Assembly: GCF_002005105.1 (NCBI RefSeq)
Contig: NZ_MSCV01000008.1
Span: forward strand, 62,001 to 126,000
DNA: 64,000 nucleotides
Reading direction: 5' to 3'
From: Methylocaldum sp. 14B
Lineage (GTDB): Bacteria; Pseudomonadota; Gammaproteobacteria; Methylococcales; Methylococcaceae
Positions within the stretch are counted from its first letter, which is position 1, and the number at the start of each line of letters is the position of its first letter. Below, piece after piece: positions 12,987 through 21,942 of the stretch. The position numbers were made by a program, and so were the translations under genes. The notes below the pieces were generated by a model that saw only the letters and a list, made by a program, of their open reading frames with translations, searched no databases and was not told the origin of the DNA.

Positions 12987-15461
12987 ATGCGAAAACGGAG
13001 CGACAAACACCGATCAGGCCGGAATGGCCAATCCCACCGAACCCAGTCCCCCGGTCGAACGGTCAAGAACGGATCTTTGATATCCCCAATGAAACCGCGA
13101 CGCGCGATGTTTCTGCGGGCGCTGGCCGTCGCTGGCACAGTCGCGGTGATCGGCATTGCGCTTTGGCAGGGACGGCCCGAGCAAACCGTTCCGGAACGCT
13201 CGAGGAAAACCGTGGAGAAGGCCGTTGCGCCGGCGCCGACTTACGTCGGGGAACAGGTCTGCGCGGATTGCCATCAGGAAGAGAATCGGCTCTGGCGGGG
13301 CTCTCATCACAAGCTGGCCATGCGTCCCGCCAGCGAAGAGACGGTTGCCGGCGACTTCGACAATGCCTCGTTCACCTATGCCGGGGCGACTACCATCTTT
13401 TTTCGCCGCGATGGCCGCTTCATGGTTCGCACCGACGGACCCGACGGGCAGCTTTGCGACTATGAAATCCGGTACACCTTCGGCGCGACGCCGCTGCAGC
13501 AATATCTGATTCCGCTGCCGGGCGGCCGCCTGCAGGCATTAGGGATCGCCTGGGACACCCGGCCCAAGGCGGAAGGCGGGCAGCGCTGGTTTCACCTCTA
13601 CCCGGATCAGAACGTGACCCATAGCCATCCGCTGCACTGGACCGGCCTAAACCAGAACTGGAACTACATGTGCGCGGAGTGCCATTCGACGAACGTGACG
13701 AAGAATTACGAGCTCAAGGCGCGGCACTATTCGACCACGTTCTCGGAAGTCAACGTGTCTTGCGAAGCCTGTCACGGCCCCGGTTCGAATCACGTCGCGT
13801 GGGCAAAGAAGGAAGGCGACGGACAGCACCACGACGATGGGAGCAAGGGTTTGGTCATTGCGCTCAACGAGCGCAAGTCCGTTCAATGGATGCCGAATCC
13901 GGAAAGCGGCAATGCCGTGCGCTCGGCGCCGCGTCGGTCTACGCGGGAAATCGAAATGTGCGCTCGCTGCCATTCGCGGCGTGGTCCGATTTCCGAAGAC
14001 TATGGTCATGGTCGTCCGCTGGGCGACACCCATCGGTTGGCGCTGCTGGAGGACGGTCTTTATCACCCGGATGGGCAGATGCGCGACGAGGTGTATGTCT
14101 ACGGCTCGTTTCTGCAGAGCAAGATGTTTCGGCACGGTGTGACCTGTAGCGATTGTCACGAGCCGCACAGCCTTGGGTTGCGTGCTCCCGAGGGCGAGGT
14201 GTGTCTCCAGTGCCATGAGGCTGGGAAGTACGAAAGCCCCAAGCACCATTTTCATCCGCTGAATTCCCGCGGCGCGGACTGCATCGAATGCCATATGCCG
14301 GCGACGACCTACATGATCGTCGATCCGCGACACGATCATGGCTTTCGCGTGCCGCGGCCGGATCTGTCCGTCAAATTGGGAACGCCGAACGCCTGCAACC
14401 GATGCCATGCAGACCATTCGCCCGCTTGGGCGGCGAAGCGGGTAGAGCAGTGGTACGGGCATACGCCCGAGGGCTATCAGCGATATGCCGAAATACTGCA
14501 CGACGGTTCCACGGGAGCGCCCGGCGTGGTCGAGCGCTTGCTCGGCCTCGCCGAGGATAAAAGTCAGCCGGCGATCGCCAGGGCGAGTGCGCTGGCTCGC
14601 CTGGACCGTGTTCCGAATCCTCGCTCCCTCTCGGTAATCGGCAGGCAGTTGCGCGACGACGACCCGCTGGTTCGCGAGGCGGCGGCCGGTGCGTTGGAAG
14701 GCGCGGAACCACAAACCCGTTTCCGGTTTCTGGCAGATTTACTCCGGGACCGGGTCCGCGCTGTGCGCATCGAGGCGGCACGGGTGCTGGCCGATGTTCC
14801 GGCGGAACACCTGATGTCCGAACAGCGGACTGCGTTGACTCGGGGTATCGCCGAATACATGGCGGCACAGCGGCTCAATGCGGATCGTCCTGAAGCGCAC
14901 CTCAATCTCGCGCAGGTGCATGCGGCCCAGCGCCGGTTCGATCGGGCCGAGGCGGCCTTGCGCACCGCTCTGGAGCTGGACCCGGGCTTCGTGCCGGCAT
15001 CGGTCAACCTGGCGGATCTTTATCGCGCGCTGGGCCGCGATACGGAGGGGGAATCGGTGTTGCGGGAGGCGTTGCGACGCAGTCCCGAAAGCGCCGCCCT
15101 GCACCATGCGGTCGGATTGCTGCGGGTGCGCCAGAAGCGCATGTCCGAAGCCTTGGCGGAGTTGAAACTGGCGGTTAGCTTCGACCGCGGCAACGCCCGC
15201 TATGCCTACGTCTATGGCGTAGCCCTGAACGGCGTCGGGCAGGCGCAAAAGGCCATTGCGATGCTTCAGAGCGCACTCCGGCAACACCCTTTCGATCGGG
15301 ATTTGCTTTTTGCGCTCGCGAGCATCTACCGAGACAACGGGCAGCCGCACAAAGCGCTCTCCTACGCGCGGACTCTCGCCGAATTGGAACCCGAGAATCC
15401 GGAGAGGGCAGCCCTGGTAGCGGAGCTCCAAGAACAGGGGCGGCGCAAGTCGAGGGATTGA
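12987..15461 (+). CDS. Octaheme c-type cytochrome with HEAT and TPR repeats
   Basis: An 824-residue exported protein with one N-terminal membrane anchor (about residues 43-61). Eight CxxCH haem sites follow in order: CADCH (about 92-96), CAECH, CEACH, CARCH, CSDCH, CLQCH, CIECH and CNRCH. After the haem domain, which ends near CIECHMPATTYM...RVPRPDLS, come HEAT-like repeats (about residues 510-610) and then several TPR units (about 630-815). This suggests a periplasmic electron-transfer module docking on a partner protein. I prefer the ATG at 12987 with GGAG-CAAGGA upstream; a GTG at 12975 is possible. A partner reductase or oxidase is not encoded here. Confidence 0.88.
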   Translation: MRKRSDKHRSGRNGQSHRTQSPGRTVKNGSLISPMKPRRAMFLRALAVAGTVAVIGIALWQGRPEQTVPERSRKTVEKAVAPAPTYVGEQVCADCHQEENRLWRGSHHKLAMRPASEETVAGDFDNASFTYAGATTIFFRRDGRFMVRTDGPDGQLCDYEIRYTFGATPLQQYLIPLPGGRLQALGIAWDTRPKAEGGQRWFHLYPDQNVTHSHPLHWTGLNQNWNYMCAECHSTNVTKNYELKARHYSTTFSEVNVSCEACHGPGSNHVAWAKKEGDGQHHDDGSKGLVIALNERKSVQWMPNPESGNAVRSAPRRSTREIEMCARCHSRRGPISEDYGHGRPLGDTHRLALLEDGLYHPDGQMRDEVYVYGSFLQSKMFRHGVTCSDCHEPHSLGLRAPEGEVCLQCHEAGKYESPKHHFHPLNSRGADCIECHMPATTYMIVDPRHDHGFRVPRPDLSVKLGTPNACNRCHADHSPAWAAKRVEQWYGHTPEGYQRYAEILHDGSTGAPGVVERLLGLAEDKSQPAIARASALARLDRVPNPRSLSVIGRQLRDDDPLVREAAAGALEGAEPQTRFRFLADLLRDRVRAVRIEAARVLADVPAEHLMSEQRTALTRGIAEYMAAQRLNADRPEAHLNLAQVHAAQRRFDRAEAALRTALELDPGFVPASVNLADLYRALGRDTEGESVLREALRRSPESAALHHAVGLLRVRQKRMSEALAELKLAVSFDRGNARYAYVYGVALNGVGQAQKAIAMLQSALRQHPFDRDLLFALASIYRDNGQPHKALSYARTLAELEPENPERAALVAELQEQGRRKSRD

Positions 15462-15510
15462 GCGGTGGCTTGTTTTTACACACTTTAGGAATATATCGCG
15501 AGACGCTTCC

Positions 15511-15687
15511 GTCGGCAAAGGATTGCCGACCTACGCCGCTGGTGGAGGTGTTGCGAAAACAGGTTCAACCAAAGCCGAGCGATTGATCTGCGGCCTGTGA
15601 CTACACACTTGGAAAATGTTTAGTGTTGTCGTCGGCAAGGGATTGCCGACCTACAATCGCTGAGTAGGTCGGCAATCCCTTGCCGAC
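15511..15687. repeat. Three 24-bp palindromic repeats, two forming a perfect long hairpin
   Basis: Copies lie at 15511-15534 and 15631-15654 (minus-type) and 15664-15687 (plus-type). The last two are exact reverse complements of each other with a 9-base spacer, so they form a 24-bp perfect stem. The block separates the convergent cytochrome and sulfatase genes and could stop or pause transcription from both sides. Two short direct echoes containing TACACACTT precede the first and second copies, which suggests local duplication. Confidence 0.85.
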
Positions 15688-15729
15688 AAATGCGCCTCTT
15701 CGTGCGCATTCGAGGCCCTCCCAGCCGAA

Positions 15730-17235
15730 TTACCTCGATACTCCCCCCAAGGCGCATGAGGGAGGCGGTTTGTAGGAGTCCAGGGAGCCCACCGGCACGT
15801 TCGGACACTGTTCGACGCTGCGTCGGAAATCGGTCGTGATGGTGTTCGCATAAAAGATCCAGGTGTTGTAGGGCTCGGCGGCCTGCCGCTCTTCCCGCGG
15901 ATCGCGGGTCAGGTCGACTACCTTCGGCGCGGTCGAGAAGCGCTCGACCGGACTGTATTTCGTCTCCTGCCAGGCGTAGTGGATTTTCCAGTTCCGCCAC
16001 TTCACCGCCCTCAGGTCGTCGCCCACATAGATCACGAAACCCTCGCGGCCGGAGTCTTCCCGTTTTCCCAGAAAGAAATCGGCCATGTCGATGCCGTCGA
16101 TGGGGCGGTCATCGGGAACCTTGGCTCCGGCGAACGCCGCCAGCGTCGGGAAGATATCCACCAGGTGCACGATCGCGTTGTTGACGGCGCCGGCAGGCAC
16201 TTTGCCCGGCCAACGCATGATGAAGGGCACCCGTATGCCGCCCTCCATCGCCGTGACGTAGGTGCCGGCCCAAGGTCCGCTCCAGCCGCTGAATTGGCCG
16301 TCTCCGGCATCGGGGTCCTCCACCCCGTTATCGGAGGCGAAGATCACCACCGTGTCGTCCTCGACGCCGAGTTCGGTGAGGGCATCGAGCATTCGGCCGA
16401 CGTAGTGGTCGGTCTGCACCAGCATGTCCGCATAGTCGCCGTGGCCGCTCTTTCCCGCGAAGTCGGGATGCGGGAGAGTGGGATAATGGGTCGCCGTGAG
16501 CGGCACATACGCGAAGAACGGCTTTCCGCTTCTGACGTTGCGTTTCATGAAATCGATCGCCCGCCGGGTGAGTTCGGCGTCGATCAGCCGGCGCTCGTTC
16601 AGATCGTAGAGCTTGACCCGCTGAGGCTCGCTTCCCTTGCGGCCCTCCATGATCCAGGGCTGGTCGGCTTCCGGAACCTGGGCGTCCGCCGGGACCGAAT
16701 ACTCCTGAAGCACTTCAGGCGTCGTCCAGACGGCTTCGTCGGTACTGTTGGGGATGCCGTACCATTCGTCGAACCCCTGATCGGTCGGCCAGCGTCCGGG
16801 CGTGCGGCCGAGGTGCCACTTGCCGAAGGCGCCGGTGGCGTATCCGGCGTCGGACAGCGCCTCGGCAAGAGTCACCTCCCATGGCACGAGGCCGTAGAAG
16901 GAAGTCCCGATCGGCACGTTCTGCGCGCCGCTGCGGACGGCGAGCCGCCCGGTCATCAGCGCCGCGCGGCTCGGCGTGCACTGGGCCTCGGCGTTGAAAT
17001 TCTCGAGCCGCATGCCTTCCGCGGCGAGCTGGTCGATCCGCGGAGACGGCGCCCCGCGCAGCGCTCCGCCGCCATAAGCGCCCCAGTCCCCCCAGCCGGT
17101 GTTATCGGTGAGAATCAGCAGAACGTTCGGCTGGGCGGCCTGTGCCTCCGCGCAGATGAGGGGCTGGAGCAGAGCAAGGCAAAACGCCATCAGCAGCGGT
17201 CGCCTTGTGAGTGGAAACGTGTGGCGTTCAATCAT
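15730..17235 (-). CDS. Secreted sulfatase (CTPSR-type)
   Basis: A type I sulfatase of 501 residues that hydrolyses sulfate esters in the periplasm or outside the cell. Signal peptide about residues 1-33 ending AQA. The formylglycine motif CTPSRAALMTG has its cysteine at residue 86. Metal ligands are D44/N45 at the start of the core and the later SDNG (ASDNGVEDPD). The start follows AAGAGG. The first metal pair is D-N rather than the usual D-D. Substrate cannot be read from sequence. It is one of three clustered sulfatases; no formylglycine-generating enzyme is in the window. Confidence 0.88.
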   Translation of the reverse strand: MIERHTFPLTRRPLLMAFCLALLQPLICAEAQAAQPNVLLILTDNTGWGDWGAYGGGALRGAPSPRIDQLAAEGMRLENFNAEAQCTPSRAALMTGRLAVRSGAQNVPIGTSFYGLVPWEVTLAEALSDAGYATGAFGKWHLGRTPGRWPTDQGFDEWYGIPNSTDEAVWTTPEVLQEYSVPADAQVPEADQPWIMEGRKGSEPQRVKLYDLNERRLIDAELTRRAIDFMKRNVRSGKPFFAYVPLTATHYPTLPHPDFAGKSGHGDYADMLVQTDHYVGRMLDALTELGVEDDTVVIFASDNGVEDPDAGDGQFSGWSGPWAGTYVTAMEGGIRVPFIMRWPGKVPAGAVNNAIVHLVDIFPTLAAFAGAKVPDDRPIDGIDMADFFLGKREDSGREGFVIYVGDDLRAVKWRNWKIHYAWQETKYSPVERFSTAPKVVDLTRDPREERQAAEPYNTWIFYANTITTDFRRSVEQCPNVPVGSLDSYKPPPSCALGGVSR

Positions 17236-17363
17236 TCGATGCCTCTTATCGGTCGTAGGGCGGCGCCGTTCATCCCCTCGAGAGTGTGGCCGCGACGCCG
17301 CCCGTATCGGGAAAAGACCGATCCCGCCGCATTGTGGCGGGACGCTTCACTATCGAGCCACCT

Positions 17364-19058
17364 TCAGAAGCCTATCTTGATGTTGGGCGGGTACTTTTCC
17401 AGGACGGCTTCGTAGCGTTCGGCTTCCTGGCTTATCACCGTCGTGACGGGGAGGTGCCTGATGCCTTCGCCGACATCTTCGCCCGGGTTGGTGTAGAGAT
17501 TGACGACCGCGCCTCCGGGGATCGTTTCGACGATGGCACCGGTGAACCCGCCCGTATAGCCCCGGTCGAAGACCGCCTGCTCGAGCTCGACGACCATATA
17601 CATTTTGAATTCATCGAGGCGAATCGCGGACATTTGATCACCGAGGGTATAGATGATACTGCGGCGATTCGATTCGCCCTCGTCGGCCAGCAGGAACGAG
17701 GTCTGGTCGATGCCGTCGATATAGTACCCGGTCGCGGGCACGTACTTGGCCACCTCGGCGCCGGGCGCTCCGGCCAGAGATGCCGCGGTGTTGAAGAGGT
17801 CGGTCAGATCGAACAAGCCGTCCGAGATTCTGGGCTTGATCACCCCTTTCCAGTAGGCGAAAGTCGGTACCCGTACGCCGCCTTCCCAGGTCGAGCCCTT
17901 GCAGCCGCGGAACGGGGTGCGGCCGTGGGGCGGCACTTCGCATTCGGGTCCGTTGTCGGAGCTCAGGATAATCAGCGTGTTTTCGATTTGCCCACTGTCC
18001 TCCAGGGCCTTGTACAAGCGGGCCAAAACATCGTCCATTTCCACCATGCAGTCGCTGTAGACGGTGCGCGCCGGGGACTTGCCCGCGTACTCCTCGTTGG
18101 GATAGTTGTCGAAGTGACAGCCTCGGGGCGCATGATAGAGGAACCAGGGCTGGTCGTTGTCGGCTCTATCCCGGATGAATTTTTCGCTGTACGCGGCCCA
18201 GTCCTGATCCAGGTTCTTGATCGTCGTCAGGTTGATCTCGTAGGTGTTTTCGCACTGTTTCTGACCCTTCACGCAGTGCACGTTGTTGCGGTTGAAGGGC
18301 AGTTTTTCCATCATCTCGGTCCGCGAAGGACTCAGGGCGATTTCCGGGTTGAAGTACACGTCCCGCCACTCTGTGTACATGTCCGACACCGACAGGAAGC
18401 CGTAATAGTCGTCGTAACCCACATTTTGAGGCAGGGACCCTTCGTTCTCGCCCATGTGCCACTTGCCCACGCCCTGGGTGAAATAACCCAAATCGTCGAG
18501 CACGTCGGCGATAGTCACCGCCCCGTCCAGTCCGCCGGGTTCGGCGTACAGGGCGGGCCGCAAGAGCCCGTGGTGCAGGGGGTTCTGACCGGTATGAATG
18601 CTCGCTCGGGTCGGGGTGCAACTCGGCGTCGAATAGGCCGAGGTCAGGATCAGACCTTCCCGGGCCAGCTTGTCCATGTTCGGGGTGGGGTTGCCGACCG
18701 CGGTGCCGCCGCCGTTGAACCCTGGGTCCATCCAGCCCACGTCGTCCATCAGGAAAATAAGGATATTCGGCTTCTTACCGAATTTCTGTTCCAGTTCGTC
18801 GAGCTTCTGCCGGGCTTCCCGCTCCTGGTCGGCGCGCGGGATCACCGGTTCCATGTTTTCCGCGATGCTTTCCGCCTGAACGTGAAGGTATTGGTTGGGA
18901 TGGTCGTACCCCGGGGCGTCGGTTTGGCCCGTGGTCGATCCGCGGGTAATGTCTGCGGCAGTCGCAGCCCCGGCAGTCAGCATCACGCTCGCCGCGAACG
19001 CGCATGTCAGCACGATCGAGTTGCCGCCGCTGGGACGTGGTGGTTTCCTACCGTACAT
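17364..19058 (-). CDS. Secreted sulfatase (CTPTR-type)
   Basis: A 564-residue exported sulfatase. Signal peptide about residues 1-35 (ends TAGAATA). After a roughly 60-residue charged spacer the core begins at PNILIFLMDD (metal ligands D105/D106). The formylglycine motif is CTPTRASIHTG with C147, and the second metal site is SSDNGPE. A strong AAGGAGG lies before the ATG. It is transcribed away from the third sulfatase across a 251-base gap and toward the CTPSR sulfatase, 128 bases downstream. Arylsulfatase-like fold is clear; substrate unknown. Confidence 0.88.
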   Translation of the reverse strand: MYGRKPPRPSGGNSIVLTCAFAASVMLTAGAATAADITRGSTTGQTDAPGYDHPNQYLHVQAESIAENMEPVIPRADQEREARQKLDELEQKFGKKPNILIFLMDDVGWMDPGFNGGGTAVGNPTPNMDKLAREGLILTSAYSTPSCTPTRASIHTGQNPLHHGLLRPALYAEPGGLDGAVTIADVLDDLGYFTQGVGKWHMGENEGSLPQNVGYDDYYGFLSVSDMYTEWRDVYFNPEIALSPSRTEMMEKLPFNRNNVHCVKGQKQCENTYEINLTTIKNLDQDWAAYSEKFIRDRADNDQPWFLYHAPRGCHFDNYPNEEYAGKSPARTVYSDCMVEMDDVLARLYKALEDSGQIENTLIILSSDNGPECEVPPHGRTPFRGCKGSTWEGGVRVPTFAYWKGVIKPRISDGLFDLTDLFNTAASLAGAPGAEVAKYVPATGYYIDGIDQTSFLLADEGESNRRSIIYTLGDQMSAIRLDEFKMYMVVELEQAVFDRGYTGGFTGAIVETIPGGAVVNLYTNPGEDVGEGIRHLPVTTVISQEAERYEAVLEKYPPNIKIGF

Positions 19059-19168
19059 GCTGTGCCTCCTTGTCGGCGTGTCATGCTCGTTCGACTCTCT
19101 CGCCGCTCAAGAACGATCGAGAGCCAGCCGACGATGCGCAAGATAACGCCTATTTGACAAGGGACGCG

Positions 19169-19198
19169 GACAACGATTCACATTTGAATCACGTTGTC
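19169..19198. promoter_or_regulatory. Near-palindrome between divergent sulfatase genes
   Basis: GACAACGATTCA is mirrored by TGAATCACGTTGTC, a 30-base dyad with a 2-base bulge. It lies midway between the two divergent sulfatase starts (19058 and 19310), and a possible -35 (TTGACA, 19154-19159) lies beside it. The position suits an operator shared by both genes. This is a positional inference; no regulator gene is adjacent. Confidence 0.4.
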
Positions 19199-19309
19199 GA
19201 ACTTCGAAGGCGAAATCATCCTTGAGAGGAACGCACAGGATCGTTCTTCCGAGGCAATTCCTGTCTAATTGAGGAAGGAAAGGAAGCGAAACCACGAAAG
19301 GAGATCGAA

Positions 19310-21757
19310 ATGGACGCACCCCGTTTTCAGAAGCGGCGCTTGGGCATGTTCCCCTGGTTGCCGTTCAGGGTGATCATACTGCTGGCGTTCTCGCTTGCCG
19401 CCGCATGGGCAGAGGGCCCGCGCGGCACGGTGCTGCCCGCGCCGGAGCCTGCCTTCAAGGGCAAGATCGGACGCACTTACAAGGACTCTCAGCCGGACAA
19501 GATTCCGGTTGTCAAAGCGCCGGCCGGTGCTCCGAACGTCCTGGTGGTTTTGATCGACGATTCCGGGTTCGGCCAGTGGGGCACCTTCGGCGGGCAGATT
19601 CCGACGCCCAATCTCGACCGGCTGGCGAAGGCCGGGCTAAGCTACACGCGTTTCCACACCACGGCTCTCTGTTCGCCCACCCGCGCGGCTCTTCTGACCG
19701 GACGCAATCACCACTCGGTCGGTACCGGCACGATCACGGAGACCGGCACCGCCTATCCCGGCTACACCGGCCAGATTCCCAAGAGCGCCGCGATGGTCTC
19801 CGAGATTCTGCGCCAGAACGGCTATAGCACCGCGTTCTTCGGCAAGAACCACAATGTCCCGGACTGGGAGACCAGCGTATCGGGCCCCTATGACCGCTGG
19901 CCGGGACTGCAAGGCTTCGATCATTTTTACGGCTTCCTCGGCGGAGAGGCCAACCAGTGGGCGCCGGCGCTCTACCGCGACCATCAGCGGGTGGAGATGC
20001 AGGTTCCGAAGGGCCGAGAAGGGCGCTACACGCTCAACGACGCGCTGGCGGACGAGGCCATCGACTACGTCTTTCAGCAACAGTCGGTCACGCCCGACCG
20101 GCCGTTCTTCGTCTATTACGCTCCGGGCGCGACGCACGCCCCACATCATGTGCCGAAGGAGTGGCTCGACAAGTTCAAGGGACAGTTCGACCAGGGCTGG
20201 GACAAGTACCGCGAAGAGACCTATCAGCGCCAGCTCAAGCTGGGCGTGATCCCGCCGGATACCAAGCTCACACCCAGGCCGAAGGAAATACCGGCCTACG
20301 ACTCGCTGACGCCCGACCAGAAGCGGGTGGCCGCGCGGCTGATGGAAGCCTTCGCGGCCTACACCGCCCAGACCGACTACGAGGTGGGCCGCGTGCTCGA
20401 CGCCATCGAGCAGGTCGGCCAGTTGCACAATACCGTCGTCTTCTGGATCATCGGCGATAACGGCGCCTCCATGGAAGGCACTCTCTACGGCGCTTTCAAC
20501 GAAATGGCGGCCATCGGCGGTTTATCCGAAGATCCGGCTTTGCTGGTGCAGCACCTGGACGAAATCGGCGGGCCCAACGCTTACAACCATTACCCGGTGG
20601 GCTGGGCCTGGGCGATGAACACGCCGTTTCAATGGGGCAAGCAGGTCGCCTCGCACCTGGGCGGCGTACGCAATCCGATGGTGGTTGCCTGGCCGGATCG
20701 CATCAAGGACAAAGGCGGCATTCGCACGCAATTCCACCACGTCATCGACATCGTGCCGACCATTTTGGAAGCGGCCAAGATCCCGATACCCACGGAGGTG
20801 AACGGCGTCAAGCAGAAGCCGATGGAAGGCGTCAGCATGCTGTACGGCTTCGATAATGCGAACGCAAAAGGCACGCGGCAGGTACAGTATTTCGAAATGT
20901 TCGGCAACCGGGCGCTGTACAGGAACGGCTGGATCGCCGCCGCCCGTCACGGCCGGCTGCCGTGGACCACCGGGACCTTCGATTTCGACGAGGATCAATG
21001 GGAACTTTACGACCTGGATCGCGATTTCAGCGAAGCCGACGATCTGGCCGCGAAACATCCCGACAAGCTCAAGAAGCTTCAGGACGAGTTTTGGGTGCAA
21101 GCCAAGAAGTTCCAGGTTCTCCCACTGGACGATCGCTTGACCGAGCGTACCGATCCCGGCTTGCGGCCCAGCCTGATCGAGGGACGGACACGGTTCACCT
21201 ACTACCCGGGCGGTGTGCGCATTCCGGAAGGCTCGGCCGCTCCGGTCAAGAACCGCTCGCACATCATTACGGCAGAGATAGAAGTGCCCCAGGGCGGAGC
21301 GGACGGCGTACTCGTTGCCGAGGGCGGCGTGGTGGGAGGCTTCGCCCTCTACGTCAAGGACGGACGGCCGGTTTACGAGTACAACTACGTCACCCAGGCC
21401 CGTTACAGCGTAACCGGCTCGGAGCCGCTGTCTCCGGGACCGAATACCATACGCATGGAGTTCCGCTACGACGGTGGCGGCATAGGCAAGGGCGGCACGG
21501 CGGCGCTTTTCGTCAACGACAAGAAGGCCGGCGAAGGCCGGATCGAACATACCACCTGGGGACGTTTTTCCGCCGACGAAACCTTCGACATCGGCGAAGA
21601 CTCGGGATCTCCGGTAAGCGCCGCCTACGCTTCGCCCAATCGGTTCACCGGCACCTTGAAGAAGGTGGAAATCGATGTTCAGCCCGCGAACCTGAGCGCC
21701 GACGATCGGGAAAGACTCCGAAGCATGGCGTCAAAGGCGAGGCAAGTCATGGACTAA
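19310..21757 (+). CDS. Large secreted arylsulfatase with C-terminal beta domain
   Basis: An 815-residue sulfatase with N-terminal signal anchor (about residues 15-34) and core start PNVLVVLIDD (D83/D84). The formylglycine motif is CSPTRAALLTG with C121, and the second metal motif is GDNGAS. It belongs to the long (about 750-800 residue) arylsulfatase class. The last 180 residues look like a jelly-roll/LamG-like domain (about 630-800), which may bind substrate. A perfect AAAGGAGAT ribosome-binding site precedes the ATG. It needs a maturation enzyme that is not encoded in this window. Its substrate is unknown. Confidence 0.9.
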   Translation: MDAPRFQKRRLGMFPWLPFRVIILLAFSLAAAWAEGPRGTVLPAPEPAFKGKIGRTYKDSQPDKIPVVKAPAGAPNVLVVLIDDSGFGQWGTFGGQIPTPNLDRLAKAGLSYTRFHTTALCSPTRAALLTGRNHHSVGTGTITETGTAYPGYTGQIPKSAAMVSEILRQNGYSTAFFGKNHNVPDWETSVSGPYDRWPGLQGFDHFYGFLGGEANQWAPALYRDHQRVEMQVPKGREGRYTLNDALADEAIDYVFQQQSVTPDRPFFVYYAPGATHAPHHVPKEWLDKFKGQFDQGWDKYREETYQRQLKLGVIPPDTKLTPRPKEIPAYDSLTPDQKRVAARLMEAFAAYTAQTDYEVGRVLDAIEQVGQLHNTVVFWIIGDNGASMEGTLYGAFNEMAAIGGLSEDPALLVQHLDEIGGPNAYNHYPVGWAWAMNTPFQWGKQVASHLGGVRNPMVVAWPDRIKDKGGIRTQFHHVIDIVPTILEAAKIPIPTEVNGVKQKPMEGVSMLYGFDNANAKGTRQVQYFEMFGNRALYRNGWIAAARHGRLPWTTGTFDFDEDQWELYDLDRDFSEADDLAAKHPDKLKKLQDEFWVQAKKFQVLPLDDRLTERTDPGLRPSLIEGRTRFTYYPGGVRIPEGSAAPVKNRSHIITAEIEVPQGGADGVLVAEGGVVGGFALYVKDGRPVYEYNYVTQARYSVTGSEPLSPGPNTIRMEFRYDGGGIGKGGTAALFVNDKKAGEGRIEHTTWGRFSADETFDIGEDSGSPVSAAYASPNRFTGTLKKVEIDVQPANLSADDRERLRSMASKARQVMD

Positions 21758-21942
21758 GGGCCGGGGAAGGCGGGTCTTGCGATACCCACCCTCGGGGAAC
21801 GTCATTTGGTCGTTTCAGGCTGGGCGATATTCGTCTGACTTTTGCGTTTTCGCGATGATGAGCAAAAATAGCCGGGACGTGGATGGTGCTCGTCCATGAA
21901 TTTACCTACGTTTCCGATCGGCTCTTCAAAAAAGGATTCAAC

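Noticed and set aside
17286-19157. Long plus-strand frame opposite the second sulfatase
   Set aside because: Shadow of the sulfatase gene, which has a signal peptide, motif and ribosome-binding site.
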